DNA from: Amblyornis subalaris
Taxonomy: Eukaryota; Chordata; Aves; Passeriformes; Ptilonorhynchidae
Reading direction: 5' to 3'
Length of the DNA: 64,000 nucleotides
NCBI GenBank assembly: GCA_018881555.1
Contig: JACAXG010000065.1
Span: 643,042 to 707,041 of the forward strand
Shown here: one piece after another, positions 34,184 to 49,500 of the stretch
How positions within the stretch are numbered: the stretch's first letter is position 1
Layout: every line of letters begins with the position of its first letter
Notes under the pieces: model-generated
What the model was told of the DNA's origin: nothing
The model's database searches: none
What the model saw: only the letters and a program-made list of their open reading frames with translations
Position numbers and translations under genes: made by a program

Positions 34184-34849
34184 TCCCACATCATCTTTGC
34201 AAGGTCAGGGAGAGGAATTATTCTCCCTTAGAGGTAGGAACAGAGGCTAATCAGAAAAAGAGAGACAAATGTTGAAAATCCAGTTTGAAATATTAGGAAT
34301 GCTAAGGATTTCTTTAAAACAGGTTACACCTTCTCAAACCAGGTGCTGAAAAAACCTGTGGGGTATATGTTAAACCCTCTATGGTTTACATAATCTGTTG
34401 ATGTCATATTGGGAAAGCATTTCTGAAGGTAAGTAATAATCCTCTTTGTCATGAGAAGAAAGTGATGATTTTAACATTGAAATCAATCCCTCTTTTCTAA
34501 GTTCTTTGCTTAAAATCTTTAACGTATCTACGTACAAATGAGGATGGAATCTTACAGACAAGATTCACCTTCAGAAGTCTCCCACGCTGTGTGGATTTGC
34601 TGATACAGCCATACAGGTTAGCGTTTTCTAATCTAGACAAAGCATTCAGCTTCAATGTGCTCTGCCTGTTGATGCACTGCATCTGGGAGAGCAGGGGAAG
34701 AATATTTAGTTTCTTTAACCAAATATAGGAAGGAACAGCCAAATACAGGAAAATCTAGAGAAAATTTCAGTTTTATTATTTGAATGCTTTCATGTTTATA
34801 GGTTAATACCTGAATGTTGTCATGACTGCAGCTTTAAGCAAAGTATATT

Positions 34850-35240
34850 AATCTTATTATGTTGCAGGTATTTTATGTCTTTCAGATACAGGAGTGCATG
34901 TGAAAAAAACAGTCCAAGGAATTCTCCGCAATGCAGTTTTACATAAGGGCCTGTAGGAGCAGGCAGAATGTTATTAGACCATAAAAGCACATCAGGCTGA
35001 TTTATGGTTTCTGATCAAGGTTTCTGTGAAAATTACTCTGCATCAACAGCTCAAGGTGACTGCTACCATTAATGTGTGGAAAATAAATGAGGTGGGGAGA
35101 CTGATATCAGAGGAAGTAAAAGGAAGCGCTGAGCCAGTTTATATAGCACAGGCTTCCCATTTTGTTTTACAGTGCATAGAAGGCTGTCATCAAAATGATT
35201 GCTTTGGGGCAGAAAAAGCAATTCTTGATAATTAGATCTT
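34850..35240. other. Candidate conserved non-coding block (speculative)
   Basis: Compared with its surroundings this segment has few A/T runs and balanced composition over nearly 400 bp (for example CATCAACAGCTCAAGGTGAC and GGTGGGGAGACTGATATCAG). It contains no repeat I know. An open frame at 35026-35235 (69 codons) is not protein-like enough to call. Blocks of this kind in avian deserts are often conserved regulatory DNA, but conservation cannot be judged from one sequence. Confidence 0.2.
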
Positions 35241-35635
35241 ATGGCAGGCTTTCTTACATCCGGTATATAGGAACCATCAGGTATAATACCTTCCCACTAT
35301 ACGTCATCCTCTCCTCTGTCCTGTAAACATTCTTAGGATGTAGAAAATGAATAACGTGTCCTTTTTTTCTGAAGTTATATTCCAGAAGAGATAAAATTCT
35401 AAACATGGTTTCACAGGATTCTCAGTGACTAGGAGTATTTTAGACATGGTCTGATAGCAATTTGCATTTTGACCAGCATTACAGTAAATACCTGATATCT
35501 TTTCCACAGTTCAGTGTCCTTGTATTGTATGTTGTTTCAATTAACTAGTGATAGAATTTTTATTCCCCTTTTATTTTTATTGAAAACATAAAGCTGTACT
35601 GCCTATTTAAAATCCAAATGCATAANGCATTTTTA

Positions 35636-35676
35636 AAAATTTAATTCATTTAATTATTTAAAATTTAATTCATTTT
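35636..35676. repeat. 24-bp tandem duplication, AT-only
   Basis: The word AAAATTTAATTCATTT occurs at 35636 and again 24 bases later at 35660. Simple slippage-type duplication in AT-rich DNA, just after an N at 35626. Confidence 0.7.
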
Positions 35677-38600
35677 ATATAAATATAGTTCCAATGCACA
35701 GATATTCTTTACATATAGTTTATTGTTATTAAAGATACACACATCTATATAATGCCACTTTAAATTTTCTTTTAATTATTATTATTAATTATTTTGTTTT
35801 CTGCACAATATTCAAGATATGTAAAGGAAATAACAATGAAATTAAATCTATCCATGCTACAGATTTTAGTGAAAATACTAAACTGTGAACCATGGAAAAG
35901 TGTATTTTATGCTTCTATATAATTTTTAAAACCATTTTCTAGTATCTTATCTCTAGATTCTAAAATGTTCGTGCAGATGTGCAGTGTCATTTTACCCATT
36001 TGCAGAAACATCAGGGCTACTCACACAGCTGGCTGTAGAAGCTGGTCTGATGGTCATACAGGGCATATTTTCAAAGCAGCCTATGGAACAAAGACATCCA
36101 TAACTTGGGGTAGGGCAGGGTCAGGATATTGATTTTTAGGATATGATGACATACTAACTGCATATTGTTTTCAAAATGGACTCGATTCCTAACCCAAATT
36201 TCTTTCAAGATACTATCACAATCAAATGCGGTACTATTTTTAGTGCGTAATATTAAATTACCGATAGATTTTAAAACAGGCGGTTTGCTATTACTGTTAA
36301 CAAGATGGTTATAAACTTTAAAAAGTATTTTAACTATTTGTATTCTTCAGATGTATCCTGAGAGAAAAAGGACTCCTGTTTATGTGCAAGGGTGATTAGT
36401 TTGTACTGTTAATAGGATGGATTTCCTGGTATTCAATTGAAAGCAGGTGGATAATTAAAACCAATGTGTAGCTAATCAAGAGTCAGATATTAGATGATCA
36501 CGAGGCTATGCCTCATTCCTTTCAGGATTAAAACCTAACTTTCAAGCCTCTTTGATTTAGCATCTAATGTGAAAATGGTGAGAAGTTATGATTCCTGGGG
36601 AGATCACCATTAGGTATCATTTCAGCAGCACTGAAAATGGCTGCTATAAGCTCATACTACTGGAGCCTTCTTTGCTTAGTAGTGGCTTATGGTTTTGTGA
36701 GGTTTGCTGGTCAGTGTTAAGGATGCTTTAAAATAAGCGTTAAGAGAAATCTGAATCTGTCTCTTGCCTGCACTTGTTCTGCAATGGGCCTTGTTAATGC
36801 TAACACATTACAAAATGTTAGTATAAATCTGAAGAGTTGTAATGGTTTAACTAAATACAATGTTGATATTTAAATCGTTTTCCCAACCACCCATACTTAA
36901 ATCTTGGTAACCTACGAAGCCCTCCTAGGAAAGCGTTATAAGGAAGAAAGAAGAAAGAATTGCTGTTTACAACGGTGTATAAGAAATGACTAGTTTTAGA
37001 GTATTTCCTATGCTGCAATTTAAGTTGCATTTTGCCTTTGACAGTGCGAGCATGCAGAGCAGTATGGTGCCTAGATCTTGATGGTAGGTAGGAGATACTG
37101 TATATCAGTTATTTTTCTCTTCCAAAGCTTCGCACTAGGGAGAGGATACATAATTTTTTCTTTCTTACAAAAAGTTAGAAATGTGCACTGGGAATCATAT
37201 TTCTCTGTCACCCTTACTTGTGTCTCTGACCCACTTCTCTGTTACTTCTCGGCTACTATTATGATCCTGTAGTTTGTATGTATTGTTGCTGACAAAACTA
37301 TGTTTTACTTATAGGTATTATGTATTGCAACTTACTGAGTACTGAAATATCGGTTTGATTAACCTCTTTTCCCCTTCTTCTCAAAATATGTTTATTTTAT
37401 AAGCAGATATGTAAAAATCAGATGAAAATATGTAGTCTGTTTTAAAGTGCTATCAATTGCTTTAAATTTTGCTGATATTTTTCAACTTTTTTTACTGAAC
37501 AAATCCAGCTTTATAATATTTCTTTTTTGTTCTCTTACAAGTTCTGTATAAAGTTGGCTGTGATGAAAAAAATGTAATAATCTCTCTTATTAAAAAAATT
37601 AGTTTGTATCTATACTGAGTTTCTATACACTGGTGTTAAACACAAATTATCACATAAGACATTTGTTCATTTCCTTCTTGGAATGACTTTAATTAGATAT
37701 TATACTTGCTTCCTTGTAGGTTTTTCTGGTTTTATATATGGTTGGGGAAAAAAAATAGTATGAAATATTTTTTATTACTTCTAATTTGTAATCTCTTTCC
37801 TTTGCAACTTTTTCAGAAAAAAAGTTAATTCTGAAAGATAGGAATGAGATGGAAAACCACACAAATGAAAAGGGAGAAGTTTAGAACATCAGTGAAATCT
37901 GTGCCATCTAATTTTATCTTAAAGTAGTAAAAAAGGCTTGGTTTCTTAACAGCCTTCCATCTTAATGTTAGGAAAGATGAAAATTTTTCTCTCTGTGTTT
38001 GCTTAGAAGAGGGTCAAGAGTTTAAAAATCCTGTGAAGTTTACTTATCTGTCTCTCTCTAACTTTTCTTGGTATACATATAAATGTAATATCTACATAAA
38101 AGTATGTATAAATCAGTGTTACAGTCACTAACTCCCAATGAAAGTCTTTAACCATTGATAGTTTGTCTTTCAGGATCAAATGTATGTATGGCAAGGATTT
38201 AGACAAGTGGGTCATCTAAGTAACAGGCTCTGCAAACCTTTTCTACAGGGTAGAGAAATTGGCTGCAAGGGCTTGATCATTGGCTTTTCACTGTATGGTG
38301 TTGGAAAGGCAACTTTTGCTATATCTCATTTGTGTTAATTAATCTTGACTACATTCTTGGCAGTTCTCTTTGATAAAGGCTTAATTGAACTTGGCACACT
38401 TCTCTTATGGAAAACTTTGAGGGTAAAGAGAAATAATTCTAAGAAACACTCTGAAGTACCCATATTTGAGCTTTAGTTCTATATGTAGCTCAGTCAGTGG
38501 CTTGAGGAAATGGCTGTATTTCTCCATGCTGACTTATAGGTTTAGATAGTTTTCCAAGGAGGGGGAGAGCAAAAGGCAAATAATGAAATAAAAATAATTT

Positions 38601-40500
38601 ATCATGTTGCTTAAGGGAGAGTGACCTTTCAGAAAATATCATAGTTCTAACAGATGAGGCAAACTTTGGCAGTCTTTAGGGAAGAAGAAATCAATTACAG
38701 TATAGAACTGCTGTATAAAAGCATGGGTGAATGTGCTGATTTTGCTGAGAGGTCTTGTCAGCCTGGAATGTCATGTTCTGGAAGTACATTTGGGTCCTGG
38801 TAGGGCTAATGGGTTTTGGGAAATGGTGGCTTAAGCCATGATTGATCTCCAGTTAAGTCTATGCCTGTGAAAGCCTGCGAAAGTTCCTTGAATATGTTCA
38901 GCTCATTTCAGTGCTTGTCGGCACAGTATAGCAGACTGGGTGTTTAATGTGCTGCACAAAAGGAAATAACTTTAAATGATAATAGAGTTTGTCAATAACA
39001 ATAAATGGACTGATGACAATTCTGGGCTAAGAGGCACCTCTCAGAAGAGGCAGGCTGGTGAAGGGAGTCAAAGACAAGGGGATCCTGATGATTAAACTTA
39101 CGGTTCTGGAAGCAGCCACCAGAGAACAAAGTGCTCCAGCCAAATCCTGACAGATAAGTACTTTCCTGAAAACTATCATTTTCTCTCTGGGGCAAACCAG
39201 GAAGTTTTTAGCTTTTCATGACATAGAAACTAAGTATGGACTAAGCAAAAAGTCAGTTTTGGCTTATTCTACCATTTCAAAATTCAAATGTAGCTGAGGA
39301 AAGAGATGACACCAACAGATTAAAAGCAAAATGAGTCTTTCAGTAGCCACTGTGTATTGTTTGCTACTGCCACACTCGAGAAAAGGAAGCTTCACCCCCA
39401 CCCCATCTTTCCCCAAACATATTCCAAAAGAGGATAGCAGTAAAATGCCATGACTTTGACCAAATTGTAAATGTAGTGCAGTGATAAAAATTAATAAAAT
39501 TTGATGGGTTTGGGGTAAGGTATAAATATACTGCATTGGAATGAACACTTCTATGGCTTTGAGGTTCATTGCCAACTAAAGACAGGAAGCCAGGATAAAC
39601 AAAGAAAATAATAATAATATTAATAACATTATCTTGGTCTTACATAGTACTCTTCAGGAAAAAAAAGTAAAACTTTGAAGATGGGTCAAAAATTTTCCTT
39701 TTTTCCACAGCAAAAGGAAGTAAATTTGAAGGACCACAATAGCACTGTAAAAATCGTAATAGGAAAGATAATACCTCCTTAGGTTATTTTCTCAGCTTTA
39801 GCACAAATGTTCAGAGACATGAATAGATGTTAAAGAAAAATGGATTTGGAAGAGACATACAAGGCTTTTTTGTACTCAGTGTAATCAATGTTACTAATAG
39901 CCTTCCTGNCAGGTTGTTTTGAAGCAGTATTAGTCAGGAAGGTGATACTGCACTACCTGTCAGAAGTATATTAACAAGGCTTAGGAATATTTTCTCATCA
40001 TCAGGTATTATGGGATCCAGTTGAATGTAAGAAATATTCTGGAGGCTGGATTCTTGGTTGCACTTTCTTTGTATTTACTGTAATTTTGCACTACCAGAAA
40101 TAAGTACCAGTTAGAGCTCCCTATCTGCAAATGGTATTCAACTTGCATCTAAATTAGCTCAAGAGAGAAATTACCCTTCAGTATTTATGAAAATTACAGG
40201 CTTTAGAGTAAACTTAAACCTACTCCAATATGTGTAGTGTTCTTGTTAACATTTTTGTATAAAACAAAGGAACAATTAAAAATTAATACATTAGTGCCTA
40301 AAATATTTTACTGTACAATAACAGATAATGCAGTATAAGCTAATTTGTTGACCACCTAAATATGACATTTGTTTGCCTTTTTGTTTATCTTTTTATCTTC
40401 ATGTAATCTTGTGTAGCCATTTGATTTCAATAGTTGCAAAATATGTCACCTTCATTTGCATACGCTTGAATATTTTCTTTGGTATTAACCTCTGTGAAAA

Positions 40501-43500
40501 TTGGTGAATCTTAGTCCAGGTTTGCTGAAAAAGAAAATAGATGGTTTCAAGTAAATGTCAGCTTAATAGCAGTTTCACCCACTACTTATGTTTCTGCAAT
40601 TTGTTGAGTGTCATATGTGTGACAGACCTGTCTGACTCTGAGACTAAGGTGGTAATTGTAAATCCTTTGCAACTCTTTTCACCTATATATAGACTTTGTA
40701 CCAAGTTTTAAGAAGCAGAAAAGTATGCATCTCAATGACAATGTCTCTTCACCAACGTAACCTCCCTAGTAATGTGAATTTCCACTGATCAATTATAAAG
40801 GAAAATAGGCAGGTTTACAGAAAGGGTGGAAGGGAACTATTCTGTTTCAAGGCATTTCAATAACCATTTCTAATGATAGGAGCAAAAAAGGTGAAGTGCA
40901 ACAATACTTAAGGTATGGAGAATCTGGCAAGTAATTACTCAAATTTCCAAATGAGATTAACACTGGAACATTCCAGGTCTCTTAATGTAGTGTAAAATTT
41001 TTATTTGTTGATCCAATTTTTGCACTCTATACATGGAATTGAGATGCATCTTGGGTATCTAGATATAAACTTGTGTTAGTCTCATTCCTTCAAGACAGCA
41101 AGTTTACTGTTAAAGTTGACTCCTCCTTTCAACTTTATGTGGATTTCTTTTTTCACCTTTACACATCTATCTTCACACAGTTAACAAAAGCACTGCAGTG
41201 GCAGATATATTTCATCAGCTTTTGAGTGAAAAAGGCTGTGCTTAGATGTATGTGATATGTGATCCTTTAACTTCTGAAAGCAGATATTCAATTTGTATGT
41301 CTATCAAGATTGTGCACATACGTGCTTTCAATTTCCTGAAGATATTGAAGTGACACTGTGTATAAATGGTTACCTTGTATTATCCTTATGGTAGGGTCTT
41401 GAAAAATGGTTTGTGTGTGCTTCTAAATTTTTGGGCAAAATTGGCTCCTCTTCAAAACTGTGTTGACTTATAACAGGAAACACACTTTAGCTGGTATATA
41501 TTTTGCTGTTTCTCTATGTAATAAACTCAGTCTTTTTTTTATTTCACTTTATCTAACTAGACTTGAAAACACATGGGATGTTGCTTCAGTGTTGCCGTTT
41601 CTAATATATGCTTTTTTTAAACTATGAGCCTACTTTCCTCTCCTAAGGTCAGGCACTGGATTAGACCAGGATATGGACTATGATTCTGCTTTTCCATTGC
41701 TCTCTGAGCAATTTCTCATATGGCAAACCTTCAAAAACTTGCCACATCAGGCATTGATATCAAACAGATGAAGAATGTAAAAGTATGTCAGTACAGCCAA
41801 AGAATACAAAATATCACTGCATTCATGTATCAAATATGGTTAAAGGGCGTTTTCCCTATTCAATTGAAATTTAAAAAGGTATTTGCTATGATTTTCAGCT
41901 GTCTCTAGGGCACTCATCAGTTATGAATTGTGAGAAGCCTCTTTGCTGCACTGGTATTGCACCCAGCCTTTTTGCAAATGATTCTATCAGTGGACATTTC
42001 TGTGGGGCTCAGTTACCATATTGATACCTGTGATGCAAAAGTTATGCAGGCCTGTAACATTTTCTTCAGAGAAAGTAACGATTTTATCTTGCAAAATGAA
42101 CTTAATCTCCAATAGTGATTTCATTAAATCCAGAAACTCATTCCAGTTTGCTGATGAGTTGATGGTTAGAAACTATGATTATTATGACCCCGTAAAGTGT
42201 TGAGGAGAATGTCACAATTTGTTATTGACTGATAATTCCACCTAAAATATATTTTCTTTTCTCACTTATTCTTTTTACTGGTAAACTTCTCCAAGTCTAA
42301 TATGCTGTATATGGATGTAGATTGGAACTAAACCCAGCCGAAACAAAAGGATATATGGCCCTTTAATACAGTGTACTGGATGCTTGAACTGGATTTGATG
42401 GCAAAATGGAATTGCTTGGGTATTTAAGTGATCCATGATGTGATGCTCTCTTGTTTTTTCTGATTTGGGTAATACACTACTGCAAATTCTTGTAACAATT
42501 GAATAACGCTTTATTGAACACACCTTGAGTAATGGCTTTTTAGTAGCTTGAAGAGTTTAAGACTTTGTTCTGTGGCAGTAAACATCATAGAGATCTCTCC
42601 ACGGGTGTTAAATGTGTCAATATAATGAATACACACTTATAAACTTCTGCATCTTCTAATTTCTAACCAACATGTTCTGACAGTTATTCTGCCTACTAAT
42701 AATCTACTTTTCTCCTCTTGTCTAGGTAGACCATGTTAATTTCTAGGCATCACCTACACTACTTTGTTTTTATTGGCTAAGCAAAAGATACATTTTTTGT
42801 CAAGTAATTTGACATTCTAGCATATTACAGTTGCATTTGTAAGAAAAAAAACTTCCAAACCTCACTCAAACAGCATTATTATTACCCTGTCCCAAGACCA
42901 ATATTTCTGCCACTATTTATGATTAAAGAACACTTCAGGGTTCCATTTTTAACAAGAATCCTTCCTATTTTGATTTTTCATTAAACATGATAAATTGAGA
43001 CTTTAAGTTCCACAAATGGACTATATCATTATTTCATTTGTGTGGAAAGTGAATTTCAAAAAAGGATTTCAATTTGACTGCATATTGTTTGTAAACCCAT
43101 GCAGTGTTTTCTATGGTTTCCTAACTTACTGTGTGTCTAGTTAGTATTCCTTAAAATATATTCTAGTTTTGTATGTTATTGAGATAAGGTAATTGGTCTG
43201 TAGTCTATTGAATCATCCTCCCTTCCCAATAAAGATATTACATTTGTTACTGTTCAGACATAGATTACCCTTCTGGACTTGTAGATGTATTTAAAATTCT
43301 TAAAGTACATGTTTTTTGTCCTCCAAATCCACTTTCCAACTCTCTTAATACTTTAGGCTATGAAGTAAATATATCATACTGGTTGAAGAAACAGTAAATT
43401 TTATGGGTATTTATTGCTGATTTCATGAGAGTTGGAAATGGTTTGACCTTTCACGATCATTCAGGAAATTTTGGAAAGGAGAACATAACATACTATCAAT

Positions 43501-46500
43501 GGGATTGTGATGAATTCAAAATTGTCTGTAAAGTTGTATAATAAAGATTGAGATATGTATGGTAATTCCTTTCAATGTTTAGGTTATTACTTTATTAAGC
43601 TACTTTTTTCCAGAGTNTACAGTGCATGTACCTCTTCAGTTGTAGTATCATGTCTCCTCACATGGAAACATGGACTTACAAGTATTTTAAACAGTATCTG
43701 TAAAACAGAACTCTTGGATGGGACTCTACCTGCTTGTCAACATGTGAGCAAACTGCATTTGATTCTCCTCCCTCAGTTTTTCACTGAGCTGAAAAATACC
43801 ACTCTGTAACTGTGATTGTCATTCCTGAATCTAATGAGAAAACTTGAGAAGCATTTCCTCAAATATTTATGCAATTCATATTTTACGATCAGTACAGAAC
43901 TATGTGCACTCCTTTATTTTTCAACCTACACAGAAATATGTAGGATGCTCCTGACATGTCCTGCATTCTGATTTTTTAAAATATTTTTTGGACTCCATAA
44001 TGCATGAGTATGAGTCTATTTAATATTAGAAGTGCATATGTAGTTGGTGGTTGTATTAATTTATGATGCTCCTGGGCAAGTGAGAGAGGCTGTGCTCTGT
44101 GGAGCTCACAGAAAGCTCAGCTGCATATGGAATTAAAAGGTATGTGAGTGGGCTGGAAGATAAACTGCTTCTGCTTCTCCAAAGGGAAATATTTTAATGA
44201 AGTTCATCATATAAAAATGTAAGTTAGCCACCATGAAAACTGTTAGAAATAAAAGTTGATCAAGAAAAACTACCAGACTAATTTAAAACTATAGTAAATC
44301 TGCATCTCAAAAATGGTCAATATTTTATTTATTCAGATCAGAATCTTGATGTGTCTTTTTCAACAGAGTTTTGAAAAGCTTTGAATGTGGAGATAGTGCC
44401 ACAGCTCTGGGTAACATGTATCAGTCTATAACTGCTATTTTAATAATAATTTTATATCAATCCAGCCAGAACCATGCTTCTCCTTATTTCCCTATGCACA
44501 TTTGAGAAAAAGAGAAGGATCTGGCACTATATTCTCAGTGGCCACCCCTTGTAGAGAGTGGAAGGCTGATTAGTTTCACCCTTACCTTTGACTTCACCAG
44601 AATAAACAGAACAATTTGTTTGGGAAACTTTTGTTAAAATAAAAGAAACCTCCATCTTCATTCTCTATGTAGCATTTGAATTTGGGGAACATGTAGCTTC
44701 CTTCATAATCCTTAAACAAGGTAGACTAATGAATGTAGGAGTAGATTATTTCCATTTGCCTTTTTTGGTGGTCTCCCCACAGTCACACTGTTATTACTGT
44801 TTTAGTACACAGAAACATAGACATGTAGGAATTCTTCCGTTCTTGTTTAGCTTTAGAGGTCAGATTTGTATCCAGACAACTTTGAAATTGGGGATATCTG
44901 AAATAAATCAAAATACTAACCTTCCTGTGCTGCTTTCATGAAAGGATAAGTTTTGAGTTAATATTTGGTTAACGATTAAAAGTTTATTCCTATTAAGCTT
45001 CCTCATAATTTGTTCAAATCCAGGGGGACCAGGAAGAACGAGAATATTTAAGCATATGCTTATGTGCATCAGGGTCTGGAAATCTTGCCAAGTGCAATAG
45101 TCAAATATCCAAAGAAATAAAATGGTTAAAAATTATTTTTCTAAACTTGTATACTCCTTGGAATAATTGAGCTTTTGAGGTGAATATAGAGTCACATTTT
45201 CTTACTTTTTCTGTCATGACAGCTATATATAAATACACTTTTTAGTTTATTTCTTTTTATGGCAAAAAGAGATTTCCATATTAGAAGCTGAAGAATTTAA
45301 TTTGGACAACTTTGACCTAAATGTTACTTATAAAATCAGAGAAAAAGCAGGTATGATACCAGCTCCACAAATATGTGGAATATGATCTCAAGACTTAAAG
45401 GAGAGTGAGAGATTGTTTCAGTGAGCAAGAAATAATAATAATGATTAATGACTATCAATTTCAAAATACAGATTGTTGGTTTATGTTATGAAGTACTTAG
45501 CATATTTTTTAAAGGGAGATGTTCCTATCAAGTGGTGGTTCTCCATCAGCTTCTCCATAATTTTACATCATTTCTTGCAAAACTGACTGAAGTAAAAATT
45601 TTCTCTTGTTATTGAATTATTACTAGCTGGAACTCTGAATATCAAGTGTAATTCAATTCAGATTTAATAGATGTGTTTTTTACATTCTACACAAATGTGT
45701 GCAATTAAAGAACACTTTTTTTTTCCTAAACATTTCCTTTGTATTTTTGAAAGATGTTGCCATGAAGGTTCACTTATTTGACTTTAAAAATGTAACTGAG
45801 TTTCATGCAATTTTTATCTACTAGTATTCATATCATATGGTACAGTTACAGAATTTGTGGCAGTGCATTTCATTTTCATGCCCATGTATTTAAAGGGGGG
45901 AAAAAAATTAAAAAGGAGACCACCAACACTGGAAAACTTCTCTCCACAAGAAAAAGTTCTGTGTGGGAAGATGTTAGATAGTCATTACGAGGCTTTTATT
46001 TCAATAATTATTCTTCAGCCTTTGAAATGTCATTATAGGTCAAAGAGGCAGCTATTGTTCCAAGTAGAGCAGAATTTAATAATGAAGAACACAATAGATA
46101 TATCAAATGGATAATAAGTTGAAATGATGTCAAATTATGCATTGTTACAAGAATCGGCTATGTGATAAGCTTTTGCATACTCCTGTTTTCAAGTTCAATA
46201 AGTTTTGTGCAGCATTTTCACTTGCTTTTCTTTGTTGGATAGACCATGTTGGTCTGTCCTATCTACACCATACACATCTAAATGTCATCTCCTTAAAGCA
46301 AGAGATATCAGTGATGCATCTTTATTTCATTTGAGTTTTCATTTCAGGGGATATAGAAAAGGATACATTTACTGTAAGCATATTATGGGTATTTAGGTAG
46401 CTTTCCCTAGATCTCCATATTCTCTAAGGACAGATATATCCCTGTCATCTGTAATCAAGCCGAAGTTTTGCCACACATTTCTTTGCCTTTTAAGAGATAA

Positions 46501-49500
46501 GGTTATATGAGTACAGGATGATGGTTGGCTTCAGTCCATGTTGTGTATGATACATATACTGTTAAATAGAAATTTTAATACATGAGGCCTTGTCAAAATT
46601 TTGACTCTAACTTTAGAGTTTTAGATATGACTGTCATTTTTGCCAGGTAGGAATATTTAGTGACCTTCAGCAGCTGCATGGGTCTCATTAGCTCAGATCT
46701 TTAGTGAGCTCCCAGTTTCAGGTTTTCAAACTAGTAAAGGATGTCCTCAAGTTAAAATAGAATTGACAAGATATTTGAATGTTCAGGAAGAATTTAGACA
46801 TCATTTTGATATCTGATTCATCTTACGAGCCTCATTCAAAATGAGAATCTATCATGCACCAAATTCAGTAGCCATATAAGCTTTTATGTCGTTAAGATGC
46901 TCACATATGCATGATATTGTTATGCCAGTTTATTCTCTATCCATGTCCTATTTCGGCTTATTTCATCATGCCAATATCTAAATACTATCACAGCTGTCTG
47001 AAAAACCCATAATTACAGTCAAGGCTGGCTGTTATCACTCTTAGAACAGGCAGTTTACGGAATTTTTCTTGGCAATAGACATCATAAACAGATGACAAAG
47101 GATAGTCTCCTGGCATGAGTGCAAAGTAGTTTGCTACAGGGTTGGCTAGCAGAACACGTTTTGTTGCACTTTATTAATTTACTAGCATCCCTCAACAGCT
47201 AGCCCAAATGAAGAGAGCCTGTATATCCAGCTCTCCCCTGAAGTCACTGACCATTTGGGTCAATACATTTTTTATTTGCAGAGCCATGTTTCCTGATTAA
47301 AAGGTTTGTGTGTGCACATGTACAGAGGAGGGAGATCCCCTCTGAATCATCATTAGTGGACCTGCTTGTGAGGATCCTCTACTGGGTTCAACTAGCAGAG
47401 CTTTCTCAAAGAGGTCTTTTCAAGGTGTCACACCTATTTAAGTTGTCCCTAAGTCCAGGCTGTCAACCCCAGGGATATAATGTACACTGGACCCCAACAA
47501 CTTTCTTCTCTATTTTGCAGTTCCAAGGGCAAGAAATTCTTCCTTGCCGGAAGGATTCTGTCCCTGTCCCCCTTATGTCACTAGGAAGGGGCTTTGCCAA
47601 AAAGTCTGGATCTATGAGTTTCATTTGGAAATGTATGTTCATGTACTAGAAACTGTATTTTATTCAAGGCGCAAGATATGAAAGTGTATGGAAATCTATC
47701 AATAACAGCGCAAATAGTCTTATAGCTTGCTTTTAATGTTACAGAGTTCTCAGGGATTACGGTTTTTGAGTTCCATGAACAGCCCTAAAATCAGAGTGAT
47801 CCAAAGTCTCTACAACTGTTTACTGTAGCTATGATATGGCTATGTAGCATGTTGTTAGAAAGGACCTGAACATTCTCCTGCTATGGGCTAACAAAGGCAG
47901 GCTCTATCCTGGGATGTAATCAGAGGATATCTGTGGTTGAGTCTGAATTTCTATTTTCTCCTATTTGAGGCTTGTCAATGGGAACTAGAGAAGTGAAATA
48001 GGGACTGTGCTGTGACTGCTGTCGAAGGAGAGGTAGTGCACTTACTCTGGCATCTGTCCTCCTTAAAGTACGATTCTGTTCCATGGGCATACCATACCCA
48101 TTGATGCTTACTTATTCTGGCCTTTGCAGTCCTCTAGTCCCAGCATAGATTGTTTCATGTCCATGAAAAAAATCAATGTTACATTTTTTGGTTGACATTG
48201 TAACAGTCCAGTTACTCTGGAAAGAGCGAAGCAGATTATTTTGTTTGTTCCTGGGCTTCAGATGGAGAGAGTACTTGGAATAAACATAATATCTGGACAT
48301 GAGCCATACTTTTAGATAGGAGTCTAGAAGCCTTAATTTACACTGCAGTTTGATATGGCTAGTCTATGCTTTTACTGCAGTACTGTTTCCTAAGTAATTC
48401 TTGATATTTGAGAGGAAGGTGAATGGAGGGAGAGCAGCTGTTCATTCAAGGTGTCGTTAAAAGGGAGTGTTGTAATGACCAAGTGAGGCTTTGTGGCAAA
48501 ACAGAGGAAAAATATCCTTAGGCTAATTTGAGGTGTTAGCCTTCAGTCTTCTCAGTGATGCAAAGAGAAAAAGTAGATTGCCTTAAAAGTTGAGGTAGCA
48601 GCTTGCTAAGAACTGGCCTCTGAGCGTCAAGAGGCTGAGCGGAGCAGAACTGCATTACAGCTAAAATGAAGCTAATTTATTTATGTTCTCTGGGTAGTTA
48701 AGTCAGGGAGCATGAAATAGTTTATAGAAATATGGAACAAAAATTGAAATCCCAAGTGTGTTTATCTCATACAACTCTATCTGATGTTGGACGAGATTAT
48801 TTTTCTGGACAACATCTTTAATATCTTAAAATATTAATCAATATTGGGGGCTCTAAGATGTTGTCATGTGTCTACTAGATATGAATATCATCAATGAATT
48901 TCAAAGGCCACTTGCTGTGTAAAGAATACAAATCTAAGAAAGGGGTCATATTTGCCCTGATCTGTGTTTGAACAGATTATCTGATTATTATTAGCTAAAG
49001 CTGTACATTTTTCCTAACCTTAAAGCTATCTATGATTCTTGAAGACTGTTGGTTAAAAAATGTCATATAGAGGTCAATGGAGAGAGTAGTGTCCAGGTTT
49101 GTCTTTCTTTTCTTGAAAGAAAAGCAGGAGACAGGACCTTTCTGAAGAGATTTTCCAATTAATTGTAAAAAGAAAATGAATTTCTCTAAGTCTTTATTTT
49201 GTCATAATACTGATTGTTAATTACTTTTTTCCTGATATCTATATTTAGAGTAAAAATATTTTTTCTTTCTTTGAAATCAGGGTATTGTTTCTCTCCCCAC
49301 CCACCCCCTTTAGCCCCTTCTGGGTTTTGTTGCTTGTGAAATTTTAAAGTCTATAAATATGGATTTCCCTATCAAAGGTAAATTAATATTAGTTAGTTTT
49401 GACATCCTTTTATCTAAATTATTTTATTGGTATTTAAATTTTTCTGCTTTTAAATAAAATATATTCTTATGTCATGCATGCATTTTTACCAAAAAGATAT

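Larger units (their letters stand above)
30693..40500. other. 9.8 kb unique AT-rich DNA, no gene seen
   Basis: No CR1, LTR or gene is recognised. Open frames are all under about 105 codons; the longest (39264-39575, minus, 103 codons) lacks a domain. A block at about 34850-35240 has balanced composition with few homopolymer runs and might be conserved non-coding DNA. A (TG)n lies at 34169 and a 24-bp tandem duplication at 35636. Ns occur at 35626 and 39908. Confidence 0.45.

Noticed and set aside
47308..47649. 113-codon open frame with a TATA-like CTATTTAAG inside the region.
   Set aside because: No recognisable domain or LTR termini; kept only as a possible eroded element, not a gene.
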